A stretch of 64,000 nucleotides of DNA from an uncultured Peptococcaceae bacterium (GTDB lineage: Bacteria; Bacillota; Limnochordia; Darwinibacteriales; Darwinibacteriaceae), in contig CALKAR010000174.1 in NCBI GenBank assembly GCA_937988745.1, forward strand, positions 105,113 through 169,112, read 5' to 3'. The notes below the pieces were generated by a model. That model did no database searches and was not told where the DNA came from. It worked only from the letters and a program-made list of their open reading frames with translations. The position numbers were made by a program, and so were the translations under genes. Shown here piece by piece: positions 8,289 to 16,935 of the stretch. Within the stretch, counting starts at the first letter, position 1; each line of letters begins with the position of its first letter.

Positions 8289-10229
8289 CTACCGCGCCCT
8301 TGTCTCTACTTCGTGGGCAAGTTTCTGAACAAACTCGTCGATCTGCATGGCGCCTAAATCGCCTTCCTTACGGCATCGCACACTCACGGTCTGCGATTCG
8401 ACCTCTTTGTCACCTACAGTGAGGAGATAAGGAATTCTCTCCAGGCGGCCTTCACGAATCTTGTAGCCGATTTTTTCACTGCGCTTGTCCGTTTCTACTC
8501 TAAATCCTTGTGCACGCAGCCTTGCTGCCAATTCATCGGCATATTCGATTTGGTTATCACTGATTGGAAGAATTCTAACCTGGGTTGGTGCCAGCCAAGT
8601 CGGCAGAGCACCGGCATATTTTTCAACCAGCATGGCTAGAGTCCGTTCATAACATCCAATCGAAGTACGGTGGATGATGAGTGGTCTCTTCTTAGTACCA
8701 TCGCGGTCCACGTAAGACATGTCGAAGCGTTCAGGCAGCGCAAAGTCGATCTGAACTGTGATTATGGTGTCTTCTTTGCCGTGCACATTGCGGGCCTGGA
8801 TATCCAGCTTGGGGCCGTAAAAAGCGGCTTCCCCTTCAGCCTCTTCGTACTCAAGCCCTAAGCGATCCAAGATCGCTTTCATGCTGGCTTGGGCGTGCTC
8901 CCATGCTTCAGGATTATCGATGTATTTCTCTTTGTTATTCGGATCCCACTTGGAGAACCTAAACCAAATGTCTTCTCGCAGCCCTAAGGTGTCTAACATA
9001 TAGTCGATAAGGTCAAGAACACCGCGGAACTCCTCTTCGAGCTGTTCAGGCATGCAGATAATATGCCCTTCGGAAATAGTAAACTGTCTAACCCGAATCA
9101 GGCCATGCATCTCCCCAGATGCTTCGTTTCTGAACAGAGTCGAGGTTTCAGCGTATCTTATGGGAAGTTCACGATAGCTGCGCAGCTTTGACTTGTAGAT
9201 CATAAACTGGAAGGGACAGGTCATAGGTCTCATGGCAAAGACCTCTTCCCCCTTGTCCTCATCACCGATAATGAACATCCCATCGCGGTAGTGATCCCAA
9301 TGACCAGATATTTGATAGAGATCCTTCTTGGCCATCAGCGGAGTCTTAGTAATCTGGTAACCGCGGCGCTCCTCTTCATCTTCTACAAAACGCTGCAGAA
9401 TCTGCAGAACCTTAGCCCCTTTTGGCATCAGGAGAGGCAGTCCCTGTCCGACGGAATCGACCGTTGTAAACAGCTCAAGTTCACGGCCCAATTTATTGTG
9501 GTCGCGCTTCTTCGCTTCTTCCAGCGCTGCAAGATATTCATCCAGCTGACTTTTCTTCGGGAATGAAGTCCCATAGATGCGCTGCAGCATTTTGTTCTTC
9601 TCACTGCCGCGCCAATAAGCTCCAGCAGCCTGGAGCAGTTTAAACGCCTTAACCTTACCAGTGGAAGGTAGATGGGGTCCTGTACAGAGGTCTACAAACT
9701 CGCCTTGTTTGTAGAATGAAATAACTGCATCTTCGGGGAGGTCATTGATGAGTTCAACTTTATATAGCTCTCCCCTCTCTTCCATCAAGGCTACTGCCTC
9801 TTCGCGGGGCAGTGTGAAGGATTCGATTGGATAATCCTCCGCCACAATCTTGGCCATCTCAGCCTCAATTTTCTCTAGGTCTTCCGGAGTAAATGGGTGG
9901 GGAACATCAAAATCATAATAGAATCCTGTTTCGATAGAAGGTCCGATACCCAACTTGGCATCAGGGAAAAGGCGTAGAACTGCTTGAGCCAAAATGTGAG
10001 AACTGGTATGGCGGAAGGCATCCCGGCCTGCGGGGTCTTCAAAGGTAAGGATGTGCAGCTCCGCATCTTCATTTAAGGGATAGCTAAGATCCCGCAGTTC
10101 GCCATTTACTTCACCTATCAATGCCTCTTTTTCTAGTCTGCGGCTTATCGCTCGCGCTACTTCCCGAACAGTCGTGCCGCGAGCAAATTCCATAACTGAT
10201 CCATCTTTAAGTGTAACTTTAATTGACAT
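8289..10229 (-). CDS. thrS: Threonyl-tRNA synthetase
   Basis: Class II synthetase for tRNA-Thr. Domains in order: TGS domain (about 1-61), editing domain with HTSSH at 74-78 and the matching HTSS-type second half near 180-190, catalytic core with MRPMTCPFQFMIYKS and FRNEASGEMHGLIRVRQF (motif 2), and a C-terminal anticodon domain (about 540-646). The 646-residue length is typical. AAGGAGG sits about 8 bases before the ATG. It heads a six-gene minus-strand run (thrS to glnS). I see no T-box in the 138 bases upstream, unlike tyrS. Confidence 0.97.
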   Translation of the reverse strand: MSIKVTLKDGSVMEFARGTTVREVARAISRRLEKEALIGEVNGELRDLSYPLNEDAELHILTFEDPAGRDAFRHTSSHILAQAVLRLFPDAKLGIGPSIETGFYYDFDVPHPFTPEDLEKIEAEMAKIVAEDYPIESFTLPREEAVALMEERGELYKVELINDLPEDAVISFYKQGEFVDLCTGPHLPSTGKVKAFKLLQAAGAYWRGSEKNKMLQRIYGTSFPKKSQLDEYLAALEEAKKRDHNKLGRELELFTTVDSVGQGLPLLMPKGAKVLQILQRFVEDEEERRGYQITKTPLMAKKDLYQISGHWDHYRDGMFIIGDEDKGEEVFAMRPMTCPFQFMIYKSKLRSYRELPIRYAETSTLFRNEASGEMHGLIRVRQFTISEGHIICMPEQLEEEFRGVLDLIDYMLDTLGLREDIWFRFSKWDPNNKEKYIDNPEAWEHAQASMKAILDRLGLEYEEAEGEAAFYGPKLDIQARNVHGKEDTIITVQIDFALPERFDMSYVDRDGTKKRPLIIHRTSIGCYERTLAMLVEKYAGALPTWLAPTQVRILPISDNQIEYADELAARLRAQGFRVETDKRSEKIGYKIREGRLERIPYLLTVGDKEVESQTVSVRCRKEGDLGAMQIDEFVQKLAHEVETRAR

Positions 10230-10367
10230 CTATTGTTCCTCCTTGCAAAGCCAACGGAGTGTTGTTTCGATTATCCTCTAATATTCCCGAAAGCCTGCGA
10301 GAATCCTGCGCCATGTAGGAAAAACCCAATCAAGGTCGAATCAGGTGATAGCAAAGGAGTGAGCGCA

Positions 10368-11711
10368 TTGCGGGTCAAACTGCCAAGTGCAATCATAGAG
10401 ATTTGCCGTACCTTATCAGAGGCAGGATTTCAAGCTTATGTTGTTGGCGGCGCACTGCGAGATGCTCTCTTAGGTTTGACGCCACATGACTGGGATATCA
10501 CAACCGATGCTCTGCCTGATGAAGTGGAAGCCCTTTTTCCCAAAACAATTCCTACGGGTAAAGAGTTTGGCACGATCACGGTACTGTATGAGGGTCAACC
10601 TGTAGAACTAACCACTATGCGGCAGGAAGGTAGATACAGTGACAAACGCAGGCCAGACATGGTGGTTTTCACGAAAGATATCATACTCGATCTGGCAAGA
10701 CGCGATTTCACTGTGAATGCCATGGCCTATAACCCTATCACGGAGAAGTTCGTCGATCCTTTCAAGGGACGGCTGCACCTTAAGATTCGCCGTCTGGTGT
10801 GCGTTGGCGATCCAAAGGAACGTTTCTCAGAAGACCCGCTGCGCATGCTGAGATTGATCCGATTCCAGGCCGTCCTCGGCTTCAAAGTGGCAAAAAAAAC
10901 AGCACGGGGCATCACTCCGCGGCTCATCAAGGTAGTCAGTGCGGAGCGCATTGGGCAAGAATTGGCAAAGCTGCTGCTGGGAGACCATCTAGTTCCTGCT
11001 TTTGAGCTGTTCTTCACCAGCGGGCTCTTGGCGGAGGTTATCCCTGAACTGGCTGCCTGCGCCGGAGTAAACCAAGGAGAACAACACAGCTACGATGTAC
11101 TGGGTCATTCTATTTTGGCCTGCCAGCGCATTCCCCCAGAGCTCCACCTGCGTTGGGCTGCATTACTCCATGATATCGGTAAGCCAGCCACAAAAGCAGA
11201 GAATGGCCGAGTACGTTTTCACGGCCACGATCAACTTGGTGCCGAGATGACAGAACATATCTTGAGGCGGCTGCGGTTTAGCAGCGAGCTTGTACAGCGG
11301 GTGAGCCATCTTGTTAGGTTTCACATGTACCCCATGGGCCCCCATATGACTGACAAGGCCATTCGGCACATGATCGCTAAGGTAGGCCGCGCTCATATAT
11401 TCGATTTAATCGCTCTGCGGCAAGCAGACATCTCTGCCATGTACGTCAACCCTGTTCAAGCAGTCAGGTTTCTGACCGAATTACGCAGCCGAGTGCAGGA
11501 GGTCTTGGACGCCGAAACAGCTCTCACGGTCCAAGATTTAGCCGTTAATGGGCACGACATTATGATGGAGTTAGGCATGGGACCTGGACCCAAGGTGGGC
11601 CAGCTTCTAGAACAGCTCTTAGAAGTGGTTATCGATGACCCATCTCAAAATAATCGTTCTGCTCTACTGGCTGCTGCGCAGCGCTTTTTCTCCGCGGATC
11701 ATAAACCATAA
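10368..11711 (+). CDS. cca: CCA tRNA nucleotidyltransferase
   Basis: Adds or repairs the 3' CCA end of tRNAs. The head domain has VVGGALRDALLG followed by HDWDITTDALP, where the two metal-binding Asp residues sit. RRDFTVNAMAYNP is the next conserved block, and an HD domain follows with LLHDIGKPAT and GHDQLG. The 447-residue length assumes a TTG start (10368) with AAAGGAG 8 bases upstream; an in-frame upstream extension to 10233 lacks a site and has no family resemblance. The gene is divergent from thrS. Its last 83 bases overlap the convergent acetyltransferase gene. Confidence 0.92.
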   Translation: MRVKLPSAIIEICRTLSEAGFQAYVVGGALRDALLGLTPHDWDITTDALPDEVEALFPKTIPTGKEFGTITVLYEGQPVELTTMRQEGRYSDKRRPDMVVFTKDIILDLARRDFTVNAMAYNPITEKFVDPFKGRLHLKIRRLVCVGDPKERFSEDPLRMLRLIRFQAVLGFKVAKKTARGITPRLIKVVSAERIGQELAKLLLGDHLVPAFELFFTSGLLAEVIPELAACAGVNQGEQHSYDVLGHSILACQRIPPELHLRWAALLHDIGKPATKAENGRVRFHGHDQLGAEMTEHILRRLRFSSELVQRVSHLVRFHMYPMGPHMTDKAIRHMIAKVGRAHIFDLIALRQADISAMYVNPVQAVRFLTELRSRVQEVLDAETALTVQDLAVNGHDIMMELGMGPGPKVGQLLEQLLEVVIDDPSQNNRSALLAAAQRFFSADHKP

Positions 11712-12213
11712 CGATGAACTCCATGGTTTGCTTCAGGCCCGGCCGTTGAAAACGCCCTAGCTCGCGAAATCTCGCGCGCCGATAGACCTTAATGGCACGG
11801 ACGTTATCTGAGACAGCCGTCAATCTGAATCGAACGGCTCCCATGCGATCCTGGGCAAAACGAAGGCCACCTTCTAAGAAGCCTAAGCCATAACCCTGTC
11901 CGCACATGTCGGGCCGAAGGCCTAATCCTACATCTAGGTACGTAGAATCGCGGTAGAGGTATTCGCTGTTTTCATGCTTGACTCGCGCCGCACTTCCATA
12001 GCAGAAAAAACCCACTAATATACCGTCGCTTCTGACGCTGTAATACGGACCAGTCAAGAACTCCAAGACTGCCAAAGGAGAACCGCCCAAATTATACATT
12101 GTGTAGGGCGGTTCATATTCCCAATCAGCAATAGCAACCGCTTCCAGTTCTGAAACAACACCTATTTCATAAATTTTCCCTGTACGGGAATCGGTGTAAA
12201 AATATGGATCCAC
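11629..12213 (-). CDS. GNAT-family N-acetyltransferase
   Basis: A 194-residue acetyl-CoA-dependent acetyltransferase of the RimJ/RimL-like group. The acetyl-CoA motif is LDVGLGLRPDMCGQGYGLGFLEGGL (the core is RPDMCGQGYG, about residues 109-118), followed by VRFRLTAVSDNVRAIKVYRRARF, the usual second half. The acceptor substrate is unknown. The start is a GTG with GAGGAG upstream. The C-terminus (FEMGHR) runs 83 bases into the 3' end of the convergent cca gene, so one of the two tails may have been extended by loss of a stop codon. Confidence 0.8.
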   Translation of the reverse strand: MDPYFYTDSRTGKIYEIGVVSELEAVAIADWEYEPPYTMYNLGGSPLAVLEFLTGPYYSVRSDGILVGFFCYGSAARVKHENSEYLYRDSTYLDVGLGLRPDMCGQGYGLGFLEGGLRFAQDRMGAVRFRLTAVSDNVRAIKVYRRARFRELGRFQRPGLKQTMEFIVMVYDPRRKSAAQQPVEQNDYFEMGHR

Positions 12214-12305
12214 GCCTCTGACTCCTCATCGTAAGCCCAGTACCGGCTGGTAATCTCTTCTTCCCTTAGAATTATCCGCCTGTTGGGGAATCCCTCCCAG
12301 TCTAT

Positions 12306-12785
12306 CTAATAACCCATTTCTTTTAGAATACGAGCCAAGACTCTCAACCGCTCGCCAATCAGTTCGCCATCTTTGCTCAAGGCTTCGTGGAAAAGCTGCA
12401 GATCTTCAGCAATTTTTTCGTTTTCAGTGCATACTTCAATGGTCATCGCATCACCCTGCAGACCGACCCGATCGACTAAAGGATTTTCTTCATCATAGAG
12501 ATTCTCATAGCGATAAGCATCTTGAAAATACTGCAGAGTACGGATGACCAGAACCGCCAAATCGAGAACGCGGTGCAGCGGCAGTTCTTCAGATTGGCGA
12601 GACCATTTCTCACCTGTGTGACGCCACACTTTCGCCGAAATATCCACTCTACCCCGATCGTTCCACTGAGCCAAACCTAAGGAAAGACCTTTGGCATCCG
12701 AAGAAAACGCCTGTCTTCCATCGACATTCTCGTAGTTCTCAACCACAATTACGGGTTTATGCTTCAAATTTGTTGGAATCTTCAT
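12306..12785 (-). CDS. Conserved uncharacterised protein (possibly DUF6530)
   Basis: A 159-residue soluble protein without signal peptide or membrane segment. I recognise the general sequence (KGLSLGLAQWNDRG, VDISAKVWRHTGEKWSRQ, ELPLHRVLDLAVL, RVGLQGDAMTIEVC, GERLRVLARILKEMGY) as a strongly conserved Bacillota family, probably DUF6530; the family number is from memory. No catalytic motif is obvious. The tract at 57-84 (Trp-Arg-His, Gly-Glu-Lys-Trp) looks like a conserved surface. It has its own promoter at 12843-12871 and an inverted repeat over the transcription start, suggesting specific repression. Function unknown. Confidence 0.75.
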   Translation of the reverse strand: MKIPTNLKHKPVIVVENYENVDGRQAFSSDAKGLSLGLAQWNDRGRVDISAKVWRHTGEKWSRQSEELPLHRVLDLAVLVIRTLQYFQDAYRYENLYDEENPLVDRVGLQGDAMTIEVCTENEKIAEDLQLFHEALSKDGELIGERLRVLARILKEMGY

Positions 12786-12817
12786 TGTGTCAAATTCTCC
12801 TTCTAGTAGACTACTTA

Positions 12818-12834
12818 TTTACTAGTTTAGTAAA
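12818..12834. promoter_or_regulatory. Operator-like inverted repeat
   Basis: TTTACTA, three bases, TAGTAAA: a perfect 7-bp inverted repeat placed at the predicted transcription start of the 12306-12785 gene. A repressor bound here would block that gene. The binding protein cannot be named. Confidence 0.4.
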
Positions 12835-12842
12835 CGCTTCGC

Positions 12843-12871
12843 ATTGTATCATGAAAAGGATTATGCCACAA
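12843..12871 (-). promoter_or_regulatory. Promoter of the 12306-12785 gene
   Basis: Read on the minus strand: TTGTGG (-35, 12866-12871), 17-base spacer, TACAAT (-10, 12843-12848), with an extended TG one base upstream of the -10. Confidence 0.6.
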
Positions 12872-12879
12872 GCCTTACC

Positions 12880-12908
12880 TTGTGTACAGCAGAGCAATCT
12901 GTTAGAAT
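12880..12908 (+). promoter_or_regulatory. Promoter of the ZupT-like gene
   Basis: TTGTGT (-35, 12880-12885), 17-base spacer, TAGAAT (-10, 12903-12908), preceded by an extended TG. It points away from the divergent promoter at 12843-12871. Confidence 0.6.
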
Positions 12909-12942
12909 TTAGACAGTAAATACGACTAAAAGGAGGGGTTAG

Positions 12943-13767
12943 ATGGATATAAGCAATGTACTTTTCGCCTTCGGCTTGACAGTCCTTGCCGGTCTATCTA
13001 CAGGGATTGGCAGCGCATTGGCCTTTTATACGAAACGGACCAACAAAACCTTTCTATCGGCAGCCTTGGGTTTTTCTGCCGGCGTGATGATTTACGTATC
13101 CATGATTGAGATCTTTCCAAAGGCGCGCGAATCACTGGAACTCGTCTATGGACCATCAAAGGGGTATTGGGTGACCACTATTGGTTTTTTTGCCGGAATT
13201 GCCCTGATAGCCCTCATCGACCGATTTGTCCCTGAAGCTCAAAACCCCCACGAAATGCCGGATGTAAATGAAATGGCCACAACAAGCGAAACCGCAAAGG
13301 CTCATGAAGAAGCAACACTGATGCGGATGGGGCTTTTCTCTGCACTTGCGATTGCGATCCACAACTTCCCGGAGGGTTTAGCGACCTTTGTAGGTGCGCT
13401 GCAGGATCCGGCCCTGGGAATCAGCATTACCGTTGCCATTGCAATCCACAATATTCCGGAGGGAATCGCTGTTTCTATCCCGATTTACTACGCAACAGGC
13501 AGTAAGCGTAAAGCCTTTCGCTATTCATTCTTGTCCGGCTTGTCTGAGCCTGTGGGAGCCTTAGTAGGGTACTTCTTGCTGCGCAATTTTCTCAACGATG
13601 CCATGTTCGGGATTATATTTGCTGTTGTTGCCGGAATTATGGTTTATATTTCCTTAGATGAACTTCTGCCGACTGCCGAAAAATACGGGCAACACCACCA
13701 TGTAGGTATCTACGGTCTGATTGCAGGAATGGCAGTCATGGCTCTTAGTTTGCTTCTGTTAGGGTAA
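12943..13767 (+). CDS. zupT: ZIP-family divalent metal transporter, ZupT-like
   Basis: An integral membrane importer for zinc and related divalent cations. The 274 residues form eight predicted membrane segments. TM4 and TM5 carry the ZIP metal site: AIAIHNFPEGLATFVG and AIAIHNIPEGIAVSIPIYYA (paired HNxPEG motifs). The TM3-TM4 cytoplasmic loop (about 105-125) is acidic and contains His residues, though it lacks a long His repeat. AAAAGGAGGGG precedes the ATG. It converges on the response-regulator gene with a gap of 16 bases and no obvious terminator. Confidence 0.93.
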   Translation: MDISNVLFAFGLTVLAGLSTGIGSALAFYTKRTNKTFLSAALGFSAGVMIYVSMIEIFPKARESLELVYGPSKGYWVTTIGFFAGIALIALIDRFVPEAQNPHEMPDVNEMATTSETAKAHEEATLMRMGLFSALAIAIHNFPEGLATFVGALQDPALGISITVAIAIHNIPEGIAVSIPIYYATGSKRKAFRYSFLSGLSEPVGALVGYFLLRNFLNDAMFGIIFAVVAGIMVYISLDELLPTAEKYGQHHHVGIYGLIAGMAVMALSLLLLG

Positions 13768-13783
13768 TCGATTGGTGTGCAGC

Positions 13784-14395
13784 TCAATCCATCTGCTCGC
13801 CCCGGGCTATGAAACTAAGATGTGTTCGGTTTTTAGCGTCTAACTTCGCCATGATCACCGACACCAAATTTCGTACTGTACCTTCACTCAAAAAAAGGTG
13901 TGCCGCGACTTCTTTATTGGTCAAACCCTGCGCTACCAAATCTAGGACGTCTCGTTCCCTGGGAGTAAGTGTCTTTAAGGCTGGCACCTCTGGTGTCGTG
14001 AGGGTTTTCAGTACCGTGCTGTCTAACACTGCTGTGCCTGAATACAGCATACGCAGTTGATTAGGTATATTGGCAATCTTATCGGTTTTCAATAAGTAAC
14101 CTTCGGCACCTGCTTTGAGGGCCATGGCGATGTTGGGCCGGTCATGGAAAGTGGTAAGCATCACCACTTTAGTATCAGGGTTTATCTGCTTTATCAACCT
14201 GGTTGCCTGAATACCATCCATTTCCGGCATGCGAATGTCCATTAGAACAATGTCCGGTGCTTGTCGTTGGCAGAGCTGCACCGCTTCCGAGCCGTTAGCT
14301 GCTGTGCCTATCACTTCTATGTCTGGTTCCTTGGATAGAACAAGCTTCAAGCTGCGGCAGATCAAGATATCGTCGTCTACAATGATTACGGTCAT
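13784..14395 (-). CDS. NarL/LuxR-family response regulator of the ABC exporter operon
   Basis: A 203-residue two-domain regulator. The receiver domain (1-120) has the acidic pair DDD (8-10), phospho-acceptor Asp in IVLMDIRMPEMDG, Thr in MLTTFHD and Lys in YLLKTDK. The C-terminal LuxR helix-turn-helix reads LTPRERDVLDLVAQGLTNKEVAAHLFLSEGTVRNLV. It is the likely phosphorylation partner of the kinase encoded immediately upstream and probably controls the ABC exporter genes of the same cluster, as LnrK and LiaR do. A candidate binding site lies at 17942-17953. The spacing to the kinase has changed (see the 14432-14445 repeat). Confidence 0.92.
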   Translation of the reverse strand: MTVIIVDDDILICRSLKLVLSKEPDIEVIGTAANGSEAVQLCQRQAPDIVLMDIRMPEMDGIQATRLIKQINPDTKVVMLTTFHDRPNIAMALKAGAEGYLLKTDKIANIPNQLRMLYSGTAVLDSTVLKTLTTPEVPALKTLTPRERDVLDLVAQGLTNKEVAAHLFLSEGTVRNLVSVIMAKLDAKNRTHLSFIARGEQMD

Positions 14396-14429
14396 TTTAC
14401 ATTCTCTCCTCTAAGAGGCAGCACACAAA

Positions 14430-15485
14430 CTAAACGAAACGAAACCCTTCACGGGTATCCGTTGAAATACTCCCCCCTACGGCCTTAGCTCGCTGTCTTA
14501 GACTGCGCAAGCCCATTCCTGGGTTAGTGTGAACATTGTCAACACCGTCATTATGCACACTTAATCGCACGACATAATTGGTTATGTCACAACTGACATG
14601 AACCTTTGTGGGATGGGCATGGCGCATAATGTTCGTCAACGCCTCCTTCAGACAAGCCTCGAGAATACTCCACAGATAAACGGGTACCTTTGCAGGATCC
14701 CCGAAGACGCTGAATTCCACAGGACAAAGCTGAAAAGCTTCGCATAATTGGTGAAGGCCATCCACTCCTACGCTCTGAAGCGGAGCGAGATTGTGCACTG
14801 TATCGCGCATTCTGGCAATTCCTTTATCCAAGCGTTTTAGCGCCTCACCAAAGAGCTCTTGCGCAGTGGACGGGTCGTCGTGTAGAAGGTCCCACACGAT
14901 TTGGAGCGACATATAGGCGGCGACAATTTCATGACCCGCTTGGTCGTGAATTTCACGGGCAATACGGCTCCGTTCCGAGAGCTCTGACATTCGTGCCACT
15001 TGTACGTTAGCGGTCAGTAGTTCGCGTTGGAGGCTTTCTAACTCGTACTGCCGCTGCCGCTGGAGATCTAAGACGGTCAAAGCATCAGCCTGTTGACTTC
15101 TCCATGCCCACAACGACATTCCCGCCAATGAGCCCAAAACAACTAGGAGAATTGCAGCAAATCTTGGCCCAAGTATTAGTACAGCCACAAGACCAGGCGC
15201 AGCCCAGTATGGTTGGCCTAGGACTGCTGCCTCAAATGAACTGAGGGCCAAGATACCTTCCGCGCCCTCCCACACCTGGACAAAGCACAAAATTGCCACC
15301 TGGTCAATGAGAGTTGTCCACACATAGGCTGGAAACCGCCAGCGCAGGAGTATTAAGAAAACCAAGACCAAAACGAGGAATAGCCCGGTTGGGCCAGTTT
15401 CACTGGTTATCCACGCAGTGATGAGCGCCCCCAGGCCAATCCATCGATAGGCAGTTACCATCCAATCTACATGAAGTCCTTCCAT
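14430..15485 (-). CDS. Membrane sensor histidine kinase (HisKA_3/NarL type), C-terminus apparently frameshifted
   Basis: A 351-residue kinase. Residues 1-125 hold several hydrophobic segments (intramembrane-type sensor), 130-160 is a coiled linker, then the HisKA_3 box SRIAREIHDQAGHE with the phospho-accepting His, and an ATPase domain with LKEALTNIMRHAHP (N box) and GMGLRSLRQRAKAVGG (G box). The protein ends abruptly at EGFRFV. Removing one copy of a 5-base tandem repeat (14432-14441) restores a natural end, EGFRLVCVLPLRGENVK, with a TGA overlapping the regulator's ATG. The start is the ATG at 15483-15485 with GGAGTAGGTGAC upstream; a longer frame upstream overlaps the permease and is not supported. 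Confidence 0.88.
   Translation of the reverse strand: MEGLHVDWMVTAYRWIGLGALITAWITSETGPTGLFLVLVLVFLILLRWRFPAYVWTTLIDQVAILCFVQVWEGAEGILALSSFEAAVLGQPYWAAPGLVAVLILGPRFAAILLVVLGSLAGMSLWAWRSQQADALTVLDLQRQRQYELESLQRELLTANVQVARMSELSERSRIAREIHDQAGHEIVAAYMSLQIVWDLLHDDPSTAQELFGEALKRLDKGIARMRDTVHNLAPLQSVGVDGLHQLCEAFQLCPVEFSVFGDPAKVPVYLWSILEACLKEALTNIMRHAHPTKVHVSCDITNYVVRLSVHNDGVDNVHTNPGMGLRSLRQRAKAVGGSISTDTREGFRFV
14432..14445. repeat. 5-bp tandem repeat at the 3' end of the histidine kinase gene
   Basis: AAACG AAACG AAAC on the plus strand. One unit fewer would put the kinase back into a frame ending in TGA that overlaps the regulator's start as ATGA. Confidence 0.85.
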
Positions 15486-15493
15486 CGTGTCAC

Positions 15494-16177
15494 CTACTCC
15501 AGCCTCCGCTTGCTCCCAAAGGTAAGAAAAACGGCTGCAAAAAGAATCATTATACCCAGAGACAACCAATAGGTACGGCCGCTGCTTTGATCCAAACTCA
15601 GCAGTGCATTCGCTAACCAATAGGGAGGCATCATCATCGCAACGTTCTGCATAATTCCCTGCAGCACGGTAATCGGGACGAACACACCCCCAAAGAGCGC
15701 CATCACGCTCAATAAAAGACTGAAACCAGCATCTGATAGTGCTTTGCTGCGAAAAAGTGAATGCCAAGCCAAGCATAAAGCTAAGGCAGTTCCAGCGAAA
15801 ACAGTGTAACCTAACAGCGCTTTCCCCGCCATGGGCCAATCCCAACCCTGCCAGATAAGCCTTGAACCCAGAACTACAACAATCTGAACGATCAAAAGAA
15901 CAAGGGCTGCCATAAGGTTTTGAAACAGATAATTACGAGTAGTGATAGGAGCAGCAAAGATTCGGACTGCAGTACCATTTACCCGGTCCTCCATAATCGG
16001 CTGAACCAGCATGAAAGCGGCTAGAAGGATCACCATACTGTATAGGGAAAACCCAACTAAGGATCCCCCTTCCCATAAAGGACTAAGAAGCATCAGGCAA
16101 CTGGGAGCAATCCAGAGTACCACCAAGGTCCACTTGCGTCGCAAACTTCGCAGAAGGGCATACCGAAAAATCGTCAT
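15494..16177 (-). CDS. ABC-2 type exporter permease (second of two)
   Basis: A 227-residue membrane subunit with six predicted hydrophobic segments, a cytoplasmic start MTIFRYALLRSLRRKW and the ABC-2 family block GGVFVPITVLQGIMQNVAMMMPPYWLANALLSL just before the last segment. It starts within the stop of the preceding permease (ATGA, 16174-16177), and its own stop is nine bases before the kinase start. It is expected to pair with the other permease (16174-16935) to form an asymmetric transmembrane channel driven by the ATPase. The arrangement matches LnrM/LnrN-type exporters for hydrophobic antibiotics; the actual substrate is unknown. Confidence 0.88.
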   Translation of the reverse strand: MTIFRYALLRSLRRKWTLVVLWIAPSCLMLLSPLWEGGSLVGFSLYSMVILLAAFMLVQPIMEDRVNGTAVRIFAAPITTRNYLFQNLMAALVLLIVQIVVVLGSRLIWQGWDWPMAGKALLGYTVFAGTALALCLAWHSLFRSKALSDAGFSLLLSVMALFGGVFVPITVLQGIMQNVAMMMPPYWLANALLSLDQSSGRTYWLSLGIMILFAAVFLTFGSKRRLE

Positions 16178-16935
16178 GCCAACTTCCTCCTTCCTAAGAC
16201 CACCACAAAGGCGGCAAGGACTGCGATAGAGACAGCTAACCCAACAAGGCTGATCCAGAGATTTACTGTCGAAGGTTCAAACATACCAGCGGCTTTAATG
16301 GCAGTTCGGGCTAAAGCGTAGGGCGTGCCGTAGCGTCCCATAAAATTGAAAAACGCACTTGGGGGCATCGGAAACAACCCACCACCCATAATTACCATCG
16401 CCAAAGAGATTACCCATGATAGAGTCTCTGTAATGCTGGTTGAACGAACCAATAAGAAGATGGTCATTATCAAGAGCTGTGAGGTGAGGGAGACCATGAG
16501 AATAACCAAACACGTGACCAAGAGATTACCCCAATAAGCCTTGAGAAACGCAGCGGTGATTGCCACAACCAAGAGTCCTTGCAAAAAACTAAAAACCGTG
16601 CTGGCCCCTACTGCGGCAAATACCAGCATATGGGTAGGAAAGGGTGCAGATTTCAGCCGCCACTTCATTGCCTGCAGGAAATCATGATCAAGATAGTGTA
16701 AAAGTACCAGGCCACCATTCAGTTGAAAGAGAATCATCATGTGCGTAGACAGTTGGGTGGCGAGCATATTGTACCCCTGAACCATGAACGAGCCATCACT
16801 AATAGCTGCCAAGACTCTGGTTAACACCCAGATTACTGATACAGGTGTGACGACGTAAATAACAGGCCCTAAAGGCTCGCGGGTAATCCGGCGCAGATAA
16901 TGACGAAACCCTAAGCTTAACTGAGCTTTGCTCAT
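16174..16935 (-). CDS. ABC-2 type exporter permease (first of two)
   Basis: A 253-residue permease with six predicted membrane segments. It begins LGFRHYLRRITREPLGPVIYVV, a cytoplasmic amphipathic start seen in ABC-2 subunits, and ends in the block GGGLFPMPPSAFFNFMGRYGTPYALARTAIKA, comparable with the second permease. It overlaps the upstream ATPase gene and the downstream permease gene by ATGA, so the three subunits are translationally coupled. Both permeases are similar in size and layout but diverged in sequence, pointing to a heterodimeric channel. Confidence 0.88.
   Translation of the reverse strand: MSKAQLSLGFRHYLRRITREPLGPVIYVVTPVSVIWVLTRVLAAISDGSFMVQGYNMLATQLSTHMMILFQLNGGLVLLHYLDHDFLQAMKWRLKSAPFPTHMLVFAAVGASTVFSFLQGLLVVAITAAFLKAYWGNLLVTCLVILMVSLTSQLLIMTIFLLVRSTSITETLSWVISLAMVIMGGGLFPMPPSAFFNFMGRYGTPYALARTAIKAAGMFEPSTVNLWISLVGLAVSIAVLAAFVVVLGRRKLA

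Noticed and set aside
10233..10367. N-terminal extension of the CCA-adding enzyme
   Set aside because: The added 45 residues do not look like the family and have no ribosome binding site, while the TTG at 10368 has AAAGGAG.
10230..10367. Possible T-box in front of thrS
   Set aside because: No T-box core or terminator hairpin was found in the 138-base gap.
15486..15845. N-terminal extension of the histidine kinase
   Set aside because: It would overlap the permease gene in another frame; the ATG at 15485 has a good ribosome binding site.
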